In this document: one piece after another, positions 13,548-22,357 of the stretch
Numbering within the stretch: the stretch's first letter is position 1
Layout: each line of letters begins with the position of its first letter
Virus record (IMG/VR): IMGVR_UViG_3300013306_000779
Location: 1 to 41,567 of that record
Source of the DNA: a virus
Direction: 5' to 3' (one strand)
Length of the DNA stretch: 41,567 bases
Translations under genes and position numbers: made by a program
The notes under the pieces: generated by a model
Told to the model about the DNA's origin: nothing
The model's input: the letters and a program-made list of their open reading frames with translations, nothing else
Database searches by the model: none

Positions 13548-14017
13548 ACGCCGGCGCCACAATCTCCCGCTGCGGAAAATTCCGCTACTCGCTCACGCGC
13601 GAATGGCTCGGCGGTGACGGCGTCGTCGCGTTCATCATGCTCAACCCGAGCACGGCCGACGCGATGCAGGACGATCCGACCATCCGCCGCTGCATCGGCT
13701 TCGCGAAGGCCTGGCGCTATGCCGGCCTGGAGGTCGTTAACCTCTACGCCTTCCGCGCGACTAGGCCGGCCGACATGTTCGCCGCCGAGGATCCGGTCGG
13801 GCCCGAGAATGATGCGCATATCGTCGAGGCCTGCGCGCGCGCCAGCATGGTGATCGTGGCCTGGGGTGCTATCGCTGCGCTGCGCCGCGACCGAGTCGCT
13901 GCAGCGCGCGCCATGATACGGCGCGGCATCTATGCTCTGGGGCTGACCAGCGCCGGCGAGCCGCGCCATCCGCTCTACGTGCGCGGCGACGCGCAGCCGA
14001 TCCGGTGGCCCGTATGA
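13544..14017 (+). CDS. DUF1643 family protein
   Basis: A 157-residue protein with DUF1643 hallmarks: FIMLNPSTADAMQDDPTIRR, NLYAFRATRP and VIVAWG. The biochemical role of the family is unknown; it is frequent in phages and mobile DNA. The start is GTG 13544, four bases into the previous stop. Upstream frame continuation is a shadow of the zinc-ribbon gene. Its stop overlaps the next ATG (ATGA). Confidence 0.8.
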   Translation: MNAGATISRCGKFRYSLTREWLGGDGVVAFIMLNPSTADAMQDDPTIRRCIGFAKAWRYAGLEVVNLYAFRATRPADMFAAEDPVGPENDAHIVEACARASMVIVAWGAIAALRRDRVAAARAMIRRGIYALGLTSAGEPRHPLYVRGDAQPIRWPV

Positions 14018-14208
14018 CGCCGCTGGTTTGTCCGCGCTGTTGGACCGTCGCCATCGTCGACGCGCCGCCGAAACTCGGCGAGCCGCCGCACACGTGCCCT
14101 TGCCTGGATCGGCCGCCTATCACGAAGCCGATCGCGCTCGTGCGCCTGCGGCTGCCCGATGACTACGAACTGAGGAAAAAGAATGAGCCTGCACAACCTG
14201 CTCAATAG
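14014..14208 (+). CDS. Small zinc-binding phage protein
   Basis: A 64-residue protein with CPRC near the start and CPC about 20 residues on, enough for a small zinc knuckle. It ends in a short acidic/polar tail. ATG 14014 is in an ATGA overlap. Its end overlaps the start of the next gene by 26 bp. No function was recognised. Confidence 0.6.
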   Translation: MTPLVCPRCWTVAIVDAPPKLGEPPHTCPCLDRPPITKPIALVRLRLPDDYELRKKNEPAQPAQ

Positions 14209-14626
14209 GATTTTCGGCGTTGCCGAAGAAATCGACGGCGACGGCCGCTGCGCGACCTATCTCTTTCGCTGGGTATTGCTCGTCACGAACCGCGGCAAGC
14301 TCTATCTGCACAAGTTCATCGGCGACGATTGGTCGCTCGATCTGCACGATCATCCCAAGCGATTCGTGAGCATAGGCCTGTGGGGAAGTTACCTCGAGGA
14401 AACGCCGGCCGGTACGCGGCGCTGGCGCGCACCCTGGGTGCGCACGTTCCCGGCGGTCTATCAGCATCGCCTGACGACGCCGTGGGGCACCTGCTGGACG
14501 CTCGTTTGGGTCGGCCGCGTTGAGCGCGACTGGGGTTTCTGGCATGAGGGAAAGTTCTACGAATGGCGCGACTACGTGTGGGGCAAGGACCGCGCGATCG
14601 CCGACAAGATGAAGGCGTGCGACTGA
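14183..14626 (+). CDS. Phage protein with cupin-like features
   Basis: A 147-residue, Trp- and His-rich protein: YLHKFIGDDWSLDLHDHPKR, then YQHRL, WTLVWVG and WHEGKFYEW. The H-x-H-P spacing and beta-rich pattern resemble a cupin barrel, which would bind a metal. The substrate is unknown. GAGG stands before ATG 14183. It directly precedes the large terminase. Confidence 0.65.
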   Translation: MSLHNLLNRIFGVAEEIDGDGRCATYLFRWVLLVTNRGKLYLHKFIGDDWSLDLHDHPKRFVSIGLWGSYLEETPAGTRRWRAPWVRTFPAVYQHRLTTPWGTCWTLVWVGRVERDWGFWHEGKFYEWRDYVWGKDRAIADKMKACD

Positions 14627-14632
14627 GATTCC

Positions 14633-16684
14633 ATGAACGCCGCCGCCCAATCCTTCGCCCAAGCCTCGACCCTCGTCGACGCCAACCGCGCGATCGCCGC
14701 TGCGATCGCCCGCGCGATCGCGCCACGCAAGGTGCTCACCGTCTCGCAATGGGCCGATGCCGAGCGCAAGCTGTCGTCGAAGGAAGGGCCGATCACCGGC
14801 GACTGGGTCACCGCGCGCAACCCGCCGCTGCGCGAGCCGATGGATAACCTGTCACGCGGCAGCGGCGTGCACGAGGAGGTTTGCCTGCTGCCGATCCAGC
14901 TCGGCAAGACGGCGATCGAGCTCAACGCAATCGGCTACACCATGGATCACGATCCATGCCCGATCATCGTCTTCCTGCCCGACGACATCACCAAGGACGC
15001 GTGGACGTTGTCGAAGTTCAACCCGATGCTCGAGAACACGCCGGCCGTGCAGCGTGCGCTAACGACGACGAACAGCCGCGACAGCGCCAACCAGCGCGCG
15101 TTCAAGGATTTCGCCGGCGGCCAGATCTTCGTCGAGCATGGCAAGACCGCGTCGCGCATGTCGCTGCGCACAGCGAAAAAGGTCTACGTCGACGAGCTCG
15201 ACAAGTTCGCCAATGAGCTGAAGTCCGGCGAGGATCCGCTCGAGCTGATCCGCGGCCGCGTCAGCGCGTACCCGTCGAGCTACCAGATCTGCTACATCGG
15301 CTCGCCCGGCATCAAGGGCGTCTCGCGCCTGGACGAACTGTGGGACAAGTCCGACCAGCGCGAGTACCACGTGCCGTGCCCGCACTGCGGCCACGAGCAG
15401 CCGCTGCTGTGGGCCGGCCTGCAGTGGGAAAGCGATCGCAGCCGATGCTGGTATGTCTGCGCCGCCAACGGCTGCATGATCGACGAATCGCACAAGACCG
15501 AGATGATCGCGCGCGGCCGCTGGGTGCCCAAGCACCTCGAGATGAAGATCCGCGGCTATCACCTCAACTGCCTCTACTACCCGGTCAACATGGGCCCGCG
15601 CTGGCTCGACCTGGTCAACATGTGGCTCGATGCGCAAGGCGACCTGGCCAAGCTGCAGGTGTTCGTGCAGGAGCGCCTGGCCGAGGCCTGGGAAAACGCT
15701 GCCACGCGCAACGTCAAGGCCGCGACGGTGAAGGAACGCGCGGAGAGTTATCCGCTCAAAATCGCGCCGCGCGGCGTGCTCGCCGTCGTCGCCGGCGTCG
15801 ACGTCCAGGACAACCGCTTGCCGATGCACATCCTCGGCATCGGCCGCGGCCCTCGCCCTGGCCAGCTGCGTGTGTGGACGCTCGACTATGACGAGCTGCC
15901 CGGCGATCCCGCCGAGGACTACGTCTGGAGCCTGCTCACCGATCGCCTCAACCAGACGATCGAAGTCGAAGGCGGAGGCATCCTGCGCGTCGAAGCCACC
16001 GCGATCGACCTCATGGGCCACAAGACCGAAGCCGTCAAGGCCTACGTGCGCCGCAAGGCCATCCGCCGCCCGATGGCCGTCTACGGCGCCAAACAGGCCA
16101 CAGCTGTCGCGCTGTCGCGACCAAAGCTCGCCGACGTCAACTGGCGCGGCCTCAACGACAAGCGCGGCGTTCAGATATGGCAGGTCGGCACCGTCGCAAT
16201 CAAGGATCTGCTCTTCTCCTGGCTCGCCGCCGACGCGGATCCGGAGAAGGTCGGCGACGACGGCCGCACCAAGGTCCCGCGCGAGCTCGCCGATCGCCGC
16301 GTGCACTTCTCCGATCAGCTCGACGACAGTTTCTTCAAGGGCATCGTCAGCGAAGTTTTCAACCCGCGCACCAACCGCTACGAAAAGCGCAAAGGCGGCG
16401 GACGCAACGAGCCGCTGGATACCTGGGTCTACGCCTACGCCGCCGCCTGCCATCCCGAGCTGCGCCTGCACCGCCGCTCGAAGGTCGAATGGGACCAGGC
16501 CGAAGCGCGCCTTGTCGCGACGGGCGGTTCAGTTGAGACGTCGACGCCGGCGCTGCCTCAGCAGCCGCCATCGCCCGCGGAATCTACGAAAAGTACACAA
16601 GTGCAAAAAGTTCCACGTGGAACGGGTGGCGGCCATGGCGGCGCAGGCGGGTTCGGTTCGAGCGAGTGGAGTGGGCGGTTATGA
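14633..16684 (+). CDS. Terminase large subunit, GpA family
   Basis: A 683-residue DNA-packaging motor and nuclease. It has a degenerate Walker A (LPIQLGKT, about 86-93), Walker B VYVDELDKF (Asp 187, Glu 188), a zinc cluster (CPHC at 249-252 with a later CWYVC) and a nuclease core beginning GVDVQDNR (Asp 390). The C-terminal LDTWVYAYAA segment is followed by a Pro/Ser/Gly-rich tail. The family cuts concatemers at cos and pumps DNA through the portal. The tail contains the parS-like palindrome at 16610-16623. The gene ends 12 bp from a convergent minus-strand gene. Confidence 0.93.
   Translation: MNAAAQSFAQASTLVDANRAIAAAIARAIAPRKVLTVSQWADAERKLSSKEGPITGDWVTARNPPLREPMDNLSRGSGVHEEVCLLPIQLGKTAIELNAIGYTMDHDPCPIIVFLPDDITKDAWTLSKFNPMLENTPAVQRALTTTNSRDSANQRAFKDFAGGQIFVEHGKTASRMSLRTAKKVYVDELDKFANELKSGEDPLELIRGRVSAYPSSYQICYIGSPGIKGVSRLDELWDKSDQREYHVPCPHCGHEQPLLWAGLQWESDRSRCWYVCAANGCMIDESHKTEMIARGRWVPKHLEMKIRGYHLNCLYYPVNMGPRWLDLVNMWLDAQGDLAKLQVFVQERLAEAWENAATRNVKAATVKERAESYPLKIAPRGVLAVVAGVDVQDNRLPMHILGIGRGPRPGQLRVWTLDYDELPGDPAEDYVWSLLTDRLNQTIEVEGGGILRVEATAIDLMGHKTEAVKAYVRRKAIRRPMAVYGAKQATAVALSRPKLADVNWRGLNDKRGVQIWQVGTVAIKDLLFSWLAADADPEKVGDDGRTKVPRELADRRVHFSDQLDDSFFKGIVSEVFNPRTNRYEKRKGGGRNEPLDTWVYAYAAACHPELRLHRRSKVEWDQAEARLVATGGSVETSTPALPQQPPSPAESTKSTQVQKVPRGTGGGHGGAGGFGSSEWSGRL
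16610..16623. promoter_or_regulatory. parS-like palindrome inside the terminase gene
   Basis: GTTCCACGTGGAAC is a perfect 14-bp palindrome and equals the core of the bacterial parS consensus TGTTNCACGTGNAACA (14 of 16 matches, since both outer bases differ). It lies in the sequence encoding the disordered C-terminal tail (KVPRGTG), where codon constraint is weak. I found no second copy in the window. It could be bound by host ParB or by the phage ParB-like protein. Confidence 0.6.
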
Positions 16685-16696
16685 GAATTCGACTTG

Positions 16697-17017
16697 CTAT
16701 TGCTTGGTTCGTTCTCGCGTGTCTCTTTCCAGGTCGGCTAGGTCGAGCGCCTTGCGCAATTGTGCGACGGCCTCTTTCGTCATCCCGACCATCAAAGGGG
16801 GAGATTGACTACCATCTTTTTTTCGAAGCACAACTTCTACTGCCAGGGTTTCCTGCAGAAAGTCCCAACGGGCGAGTCGAAACTCTTGCACAGTTACTAG
16901 CGGGTCGACCGCTTCAAATTCCACGCCGGCGCTCCTTACGCGATCGAGACGATCGGCATCATAGCGGGCAAGCGCGTACCAAAGAAAACGGAAAAATTTC
17001 CAAATGAAGGGCCGCAT
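16697..17017 (-). CDS. Minus-strand protein opposite the Mor-like gene, unknown function
   Basis: A 106-residue protein if started at ATG 17017; ATG 17053 would give 118. The body is protein-like with alternating strands (VEFEAVDPLVTVQEFRLARW, LAVEVVLRKK) and a helical end (MTKEAVAQLRKALDLADLE). It is more coherent than the plus-strand frame on the same DNA. It is convergent to the terminase and divergent, with a small overlap, to the Mor-like gene. Local base composition is less GC-rich than the structural genes, suggesting a moron. Its start is uncertain. Confidence 0.55.
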   Translation of the reverse strand: MRPFIWKFFRFLWYALARYDADRLDRVRSAGVEFEAVDPLVTVQEFRLARWDFLQETLAVEVVLRKKDGSQSPPLMVGMTKEAVAQLRKALDLADLERDTRERTKQ

Positions 17018-17333
17018 CCAATCCGGTGCGGCGCTGAAAGCAGAGCTGATCACAGCGGCCTGCGAGGCGACAGGTCAGTCGGCCGAAGCCGTCGCCGTGA
17101 TCGTCGGCCCAGTTGTTCGCCACCTGCAGGAGAGCTACGGCGGCGACCGCATATATATCCCCAAGCCTGGAAGGGTGCTGGACCTCGAGCAGGTCTATGC
17201 CGATTACCTGGGAAGACTGCCCGAGCGGGAGATCTGCCGGCGCCATGCAATAAGCCGGCGCACGCTCAGTCGCATCATTGATGAAGGGGTCGACAGCGGC
17301 TCGCTCAAGCCGAGACGTTTCGGCACGAAATAG
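17004..17333 (+). CDS. Mor-family transcription regulator
   Basis: A 109-residue protein that fits the Mor/C family: a helical N-terminus, then YGGDRIYIPK in the usual strand position, and a C-terminal HTH (REICRRHAISRRTLSRIIDEG). In phage Mu, Mor and C activate middle and late promoters. Here the gene stands alone between packaging and head genes, with palindromic DNA immediately downstream (17340-17423), so it may activate the head-tail operon. ATG 17004 lacks a strong ribosome site. It faces a minus-strand gene with overlapping starts. Confidence 0.7.
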   Translation: MKGRIQSGAALKAELITAACEATGQSAEAVAVIVGPVVRHLQESYGGDRIYIPKPGRVLDLEQVYADYLGRLPEREICRRHAISRRTLSRIIDEGVDSGSLKPRRFGTK

Positions 17334-17339
17334 CGAAAA

Positions 17340-17423
17340 CCGCATTCCAATGCGGCAAGTGCGTCCCAAACTGTACAAAGATTGGCGCAAAACGCGTCCC
17401 TTTTTGCCTTACTTGGGACGCAC
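17340..17423. promoter_or_regulatory. Palindrome cluster before the head genes
   Basis: CCGCATT-CC-AATGCGG (17340-17355) is a near-continuous palindrome. GTGCGTCCCAA (17359-17369) and TTGGGACGCAC (17413-17423) form a perfect 11-bp inverted repeat with 43 nt between, and another GCGTCCC lies at 17394-17400. The cluster sits between the Mor-like gene and the connector gene, a natural place for a late promoter and activator sites. A transcription start is not identifiable by eye. Confidence 0.5.
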
Positions 17424-17499
17424 CTTTGCGTAGATAGTTTCGTTCGCCCATACGAACGCCGGCGTGGAACAGTTCCGGCGGATTCCAGAGCGAACGCTT

Positions 17500-17778
17500 T
17501 TGAGCCAAGCCACAGACATGCTCGCCGCCTACATCGCGGCCGAGGCCGCGGTACTTAAAGGCCTGAGCTATCGCATTGGCGATCTCATGCTCACGCGGGC
17601 GAATCTCCCCGAGATCATCGAGGGCCGCAAGGACTGGGAACGCAAGGTCGCTGCGGAAAACGAGATTGCGCTCGGCCTGCGGCCTGGCATCGCGCTCGCT
17701 AATTTCGGCGACCGCTATCGCTTTGGCAATGGCTGCGAAGGATGGGGCGGTTATGGCTGCGGTGGTGGCTGGTGGTGA
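17500..17778 (+). CDS. Head-tail connector, gpW-like
   Basis: A 92-residue protein with the gpW-type helical core DMLAAYIAAEAAVLKG, the hairpin YRIGDLMLTRANLPEI, and RKDWERKVAAENE, followed by a Gly/Trp-rich tail that ends WGGYGCGGGWW. gpW plugs the portal and receives the tail. The TTG at 17500 places the usual short N-terminus before MLAAYI. ATG 17518 and GTG 17464 are alternatives, and none has a strong ribosome site. It overlaps the portal gene by 4 bp. Confidence 0.75.
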   Translation: MSQATDMLAAYIAAEAAVLKGLSYRIGDLMLTRANLPEIIEGRKDWERKVAAENEIALGLRPGIALANFGDRYRFGNGCEGWGGYGCGGGWW

Positions 17779-19421
17779 GCCGCGCTCCCGAAATCAACGT
17801 CTTCGAACGCGCGATCGCCGCGATAGCGCCGATCCATGCGGCCAAGCGCGTTCGCGCGCGTATGCAAATCCTCGCTTTCAACAATGCCGCCTATGAGGCC
17901 GCAGACATCACGCGTCTGCGCAAGCGCGCGCGTGATTTCGGCAGCGGCAACACGGCTGTTGGTAGCAGCGCGTATCACACGCGCCTGCAGGCGCGTCACC
18001 TCGGGCGCAACCATGACATCGTCGTCGGCGGGTTGCGCACGATGGTGCAGAACATCATCGGCGCCAACGGCATCGGCGTCGAACCGCAACCGCGCGACCA
18101 GAATGGCGACATCATCGAATCAGTCGCGCAGCAGCTCAAGACCGGCTGGCGTGAATGGTGCAAGCGCCCGGAAGTCACGCGGCAGCACGACTACGCGAGC
18201 ATGTCGCGCCTCAAGGCGCTCACTCTGTTCCGCGACGGCGAAGTGTTTCACCAGGACCTGGTCGGCCCTGTGCCATACCTCGAGCATGGCACCAGCGTGC
18301 CTTACTCTGTCGAGCTGATCGAACCAGATCTGCTGCCGCTCGATTTTTCCGACACGTCGCGCAACATTCTGCAGGCGGTCGAGTGCAACACCTGGGGCCG
18401 ACCTGTCGCGTACTGGGTGTACAAGACGCATCCGGGCGATCCCGGCGTGTTCATTCCGGACATGAAGCGCATGTCCGCAGACATGATCCGCCATACCAAG
18501 CTGATCGACCGCATTGGCCAGCGCCGGGGTATGAGCATCCTCGCCTCAGTACTTACGCGCCTGGAGGATCTGAAGGACTATGAGGAATCCGAACGCATCG
18601 CCGCCAAAATCGCGGCGTGCTTCGCGGCAGCAATCATCAAGGGCGATAAGACCGACTACACCTCGCCCAGTGACGGCAATACGCCATATGCGCAGCGAGA
18701 ACTGCGCATGCAGCCCGGCATGGTTTTCGATGACCTTCGCCCCGGCGAAGACGTCAAGACGATCGACAGCAAGCGCCCGAATGCGCAGCTTGAGCCCTAC
18801 CGCAATGGTCAGCTCCGCGCTGTCGCCGGCGGCATGGGCGTGTCGTTCTCATCGCTCGCAAAAAACTACATGGGCACATATAGCAGTCAGCGGCAGGAGC
18901 TCGTCGAGCAATATGGCGGATACGGCGTCCTTGCATGGGAAATCATCGCGACTGATACACGTCCTGTCTACGAGCGGTACGCCGCTGTTTCGCTCGCCGC
19001 CGGTGAGCTAGTCGTGCCGCGTGGCGTGCGCATCGCCTCAATCGGCGACGCGCTCTATCTGCCTGTGCAGATGCCGTGGATCGATCCGCTCAAGGAAGCG
19101 GAGGCGATGGCTCTGATGGAAGACCATTGCTTCATGAGCGGCCAGGAGATCATCCGGCGCCGCGGCGCAGATCCCAATGATGTGCTCGACCAGCAAGCCG
19201 CATGGCTTGAACGCAAACGGCTGTGGGGGATTCCCGAGCCATCGAATCGCGACGGTTTCCGTCTCGGCGCAGATCCCGGCGCAGCTGGCGCGCCGGATCC
19301 GAATGCGGATCCCAACACGCCACCGCCTGGCGTCGACCCGAATGCCAGCCACGCACTGTCGCCGCGCGCGTTCGCGCGTCGCCGATTCCTTTCCGATAAG
19401 TACCCCGAGGAAACCGTATGA
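17775..19421 (+). CDS. Portal protein, lambda gpB family
   Basis: A 548-residue protein. Family features include NVFERAIAAIAP, AYEAADITRLRKRARDF, IIGANGIGVEPQ, WREWCKRPEV, the LFRDGEVF box and the LEDLKDYEESERIAAKI helix. A Pro/Asp-rich C-terminus follows. It forms the dodecameric DNA channel at the capsid vertex. GTG 17775 overlaps the gpW-like stop. The next gene starts in its stop (ATGA). Confidence 0.9.
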   Translation: MSRAPEINVFERAIAAIAPIHAAKRVRARMQILAFNNAAYEAADITRLRKRARDFGSGNTAVGSSAYHTRLQARHLGRNHDIVVGGLRTMVQNIIGANGIGVEPQPRDQNGDIIESVAQQLKTGWREWCKRPEVTRQHDYASMSRLKALTLFRDGEVFHQDLVGPVPYLEHGTSVPYSVELIEPDLLPLDFSDTSRNILQAVECNTWGRPVAYWVYKTHPGDPGVFIPDMKRMSADMIRHTKLIDRIGQRRGMSILASVLTRLEDLKDYEESERIAAKIAACFAAAIIKGDKTDYTSPSDGNTPYAQRELRMQPGMVFDDLRPGEDVKTIDSKRPNAQLEPYRNGQLRAVAGGMGVSFSSLAKNYMGTYSSQRQELVEQYGGYGVLAWEIIATDTRPVYERYAAVSLAAGELVVPRGVRIASIGDALYLPVQMPWIDPLKEAEAMALMEDHCFMSGQEIIRRRGADPNDVLDQQAAWLERKRLWGIPEPSNRDGFRLGADPGAAGAPDPNADPNTPPPGVDPNASHALSPRAFARRRFLSDKYPEETV

Positions 19422-21748
19422 AGCGCACGTCGCTTGCTGTTGCAGTGATGGTTGCAGGGCTCTCCGGAATCTTCGCCGCCGCTGATGGCGGCGAACGTTC
19501 ACACCCGACCAAGTCGGTGATGCGCGTCACCGCACTCTCCAATGGGGAGGCCGAACTGATCATCTATGGATTCATCGGCGACACGTGGTTCGGCGAGGGC
19601 AATCTCGCCAGCGCCATCGTCACGCAACTCGGCCAGATCAGCGCCAGCACGATCCAGGTGCGCATCAATAGCCCTGGCGGTTCCGTGCCCGACGGCCTGG
19701 CGATCTACAACGCGCTGCGCCGGCATCCCGCACGCAAGGTCGTCACAGTCGACGGCGAGGCCTGCAGCATCGCGAGCCTTATCGTCCAGGCCGGTGACGA
19801 ACGCATCATGCCGGACAACACGCTGCAGATGATCCATGCGCCGTCGACGATCGTATCCGGCAACGCGATCGATCTGCGCGAGTATGCCGATCAGCTCGAT
19901 ACCTGGGCGACCGCGATCATGGCCAGCTACCTCGCCAAGGCACCCACGAAAGCGACCGAACTCAAGAACGTCCTTACCGACGGCAAGGATCACTACTTCA
20001 CAGCCGAAGAAGCCGTCGCTTTCGGAATCGCCGACAAGGTCCTTTCGTCCGCGCCGGCGCCTGCGCCGGATGAAGCCGCGGCCACCGCGGCCCTTCTCGG
20101 CTACATCGACGCCATCTCCAAGGCGCCCGCGCCGATCGTCGCGCGCCTGCGCCGCCACATCGCTACCGCGGCCCAGCCGCAGATTTTCGCCTCACTTCCG
20201 GAGGCCAACCAACGGGCAGTGCTCGCCCACATCGAGGATCCAACCATGCGTCAGAATCTTCTGAGTTTGATCGTCGCGAATGCTGCAGGCGCCGCAGCGG
20301 CGGCGCCCGCCGCTGGTGCGGCCACGACAACTGCCGCGGCAGCAGCGCCGGCCGCTGCTACCACGGCAGCAGTGCCCGCAGCCACTACTTCCGTCGCCGC
20401 CGGTGGCACTGCCACCGATCCGATCGCTGCGCTCGAGGAGCGCAATCGAGAGATTCGCACCGTTTTCGACAATTTCCGCGAAAGCGAAGGCATTCGTGAG
20501 CTCGAAGCGACGTGCTTGGCCAATCCGCGCATGACGGTCGAGGCGGCACGTCAATCTCTTCTCAACAAGATCGGTGGGCGGCAGCAACCGGCGCGACCGG
20601 CTGGCGGCGATACGAGCCAAATGCAGGCTGGCCAGGACGAAGCAGAGAAACTTCGCGAAGCTGGGGTCAATTACCTTATGGCGCGCTCGGGCATGTTGCC
20701 CGTCGCCGAAGCCGAGCGTGCGCGCCAGGGCAATCCGTATCTCAATACGTCGCTCGTGCAGATGGCGGAGCGTTCGCTGATCCGCGCCGGCGTCAACACG
20801 CGCGAGCTCGATCGTGAGCAGATCATCATTCGCGCGCTGCATCCGAACGTCACCGCGGCGCAGACGACCAGCGATTTCCCGATCCTGCTCGAGAACACGC
20901 TGCACAAGATGTTGCAGGCAGGTTATCGCCTGACGCCGTTCACCTGGAACCGCTTCTGCGCGACCGGAACTCTGGCCGACTACCGACCGCATCCGCGCTA
21001 CCACCTGTCGTCGTTCTCCGACCTCAAGGTCGTCAATGAACATGGCGAATATGAGCAGGGCGTGCTCGGGGATGGCGAGAAGGAAACGATTCAGGGCGCT
21101 CGCAAGGGCCGCATCCTGAATATCACGCCGGAGGTGCTCATCAATGACGATCTGGGTGCGATCTCGCGGCCCGTTGTCGCGCTCGGCCAGGCAGCGGGGC
21201 GTTCGATCGAAAAGGACGTCTATGTCGTGCTCGCCGCCAACCCGGTGATGAGCGATGGCACCGCGCTGTTCCATGCGGATCACAACAACCTCCTGGCGTT
21301 AGGCGGTTCCGCGCCAACGGCTGGCGCATGGGATGTGGGGCGCCAGGCGCTGGGTTCGCAGAAGGATCCGGGTGGCAATGACTATCTGGACATTTCGCCG
21401 GCGTTGTGGCTCGGACCGCAGTCACTCGGTACGCAGGCGCGCGTCGTGAACACGTCCGAGTTCAATCCGGATGACACGAAGAATCAGAAGTACGCGCCCC
21501 CGAACACGTCCCGCGGCATGGTCCGCGATGTAATCGATACGCCGCGCCTGACCGGCACGGCCTGGTATCTGTTCGCCGATCCGGCTGTCGAGGCAGTGCT
21601 TGAGGTCGCTTTCCTCAATGGCGTGCAGACACCGACGATCGAACAGGAAATCAACTTCCGCACGGACGGCCTGGCATGGAAGGTCGTGCACCGCTATGGC
21701 GTCGATGCCGTGGGCTGGCGCGGCGCCTGGAAGAACCCCGGCGCGTGA
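19418..21748 (+). CDS. ClpP-type prohead protease fused to major capsid protein
   Basis: A 776-residue fusion. Residues 40-215 are a ClpP/S14-like protease with Ser 117 (ACSIAS), His 140 (LQMIHAPS) and Asp 191 (KDHYFTAEEA). An Ala/Thr/Pro-rich linker runs from about 285 to 335. The rest is a capsid protein with LLENTLHKMLQAGY, FCATGTLADYRPHPRY and IINxD-like strands (LINDDLGAISRP). GAGGAA before ATG 19418 decides the start. The N-terminal 22 residues are hydrophobic and may be an artefact of start choice or a processed leader. Protease and shell from one polypeptide imply self-cleavage in the procapsid and one-to-one supply of protease, or another expression trick such as an internal start. 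Fusions of this type are known in some phages. Confidence 0.88.
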   Translation: MKRTSLAVAVMVAGLSGIFAAADGGERSHPTKSVMRVTALSNGEAELIIYGFIGDTWFGEGNLASAIVTQLGQISASTIQVRINSPGGSVPDGLAIYNALRRHPARKVVTVDGEACSIASLIVQAGDERIMPDNTLQMIHAPSTIVSGNAIDLREYADQLDTWATAIMASYLAKAPTKATELKNVLTDGKDHYFTAEEAVAFGIADKVLSSAPAPAPDEAAATAALLGYIDAISKAPAPIVARLRRHIATAAQPQIFASLPEANQRAVLAHIEDPTMRQNLLSLIVANAAGAAAAAPAAGAATTTAAAAAPAAATTAAVPAATTSVAAGGTATDPIAALEERNREIRTVFDNFRESEGIRELEATCLANPRMTVEAARQSLLNKIGGRQQPARPAGGDTSQMQAGQDEAEKLREAGVNYLMARSGMLPVAEAERARQGNPYLNTSLVQMAERSLIRAGVNTRELDREQIIIRALHPNVTAAQTTSDFPILLENTLHKMLQAGYRLTPFTWNRFCATGTLADYRPHPRYHLSSFSDLKVVNEHGEYEQGVLGDGEKETIQGARKGRILNITPEVLINDDLGAISRPVVALGQAAGRSIEKDVYVVLAANPVMSDGTALFHADHNNLLALGGSAPTAGAWDVGRQALGSQKDPGGNDYLDISPALWLGPQSLGTQARVVNTSEFNPDDTKNQKYAPPNTSRGMVRDVIDTPRLTGTAWYLFADPAVEAVLEVAFLNGVQTPTIEQEINFRTDGLAWKVVHRYGVDAVGWRGAWKNPGA

Positions 21749-21791
21749 AGCGCATCCGTAACTGCTGACCAACTTCGAAGAGGAAAAAGTC

Positions 21792-22286
21792 ATGGCAAAG
21801 AACATCGTTCACGAAGGCGGTCCCGGCAGCGTGATGCCGTGGACCAACAACACTGGCAGTGTCGTCGCGTCTGGCGCACTTGTCATCGCAGGCAACACCA
21901 TCGGCGTCGCGCTCGTCAATATTGCCAACGGCGATGTCGGCAGCGTTGCGATCGAAGGCGTCGTCAGTGGCGTTCCGAAGACTGCCGGCCATGCGTGGGG
22001 CCAGGGCGAGAAAGTCTTGTGGGATAGCTCGGCCGCAGCCTTCGATTACCGCAGCGCCACGCCCGCCGCGAACGACGTCGCCGGCGGAGCGATCGCATGG
22101 ATTGCCGCAGCATCCGGCGACACGACCGGAACGATCAAGCTCACGCCGGGAAACACGGCTGTTGGTGCCGACTCTGTCGCTGGCCAGGTGGCCAACCTCA
22201 ACACATGGGCTGCTGCCCTGGCGACGAAGTTGAACGCTGACGCCGGCGTAACCGATACGAACTACGACACCGACCCGCAGGCGTAA
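21792..22286 (+). CDS. DUF2190-type capsid decoration protein
   Basis: A 164-residue protein. The N-terminal 110 residues have the DUF2190 pattern: VASGALVIAGNTIGVALVNIANGD, VAIEGVVSGVPK and WGQGEKVLWD. This beta-tulip fold is used by head-stabilising proteins such as gpD-like decoration proteins. AGAGGAAAA precedes the ATG. It directly follows the capsid fusion and is probably highly expressed. A strong hairpin follows at 22358. Confidence 0.8.
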   Translation: MAKNIVHEGGPGSVMPWTNNTGSVVASGALVIAGNTIGVALVNIANGDVGSVAIEGVVSGVPKTAGHAWGQGEKVLWDSSAAAFDYRSATPAANDVAGGAIAWIAAASGDTTGTIKLTPGNTAVGADSVAGQVANLNTWAAALATKLNADAGVTDTNYDTDPQA

Positions 22287-22357
22287 TGCATCGAGTACTC
22301 GCCGCGCGTCGACGTGATGGGGCGGCGCGCGGCGGGGAAAGATTCCGGACCTTGCAA

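Noticed and set aside
15059-16471. 470-codon minus-strand open frame inside the large terminase
   Set aside because: Val/Ala/Asp-rich antisense artefact; the plus strand has clear GpA motifs.
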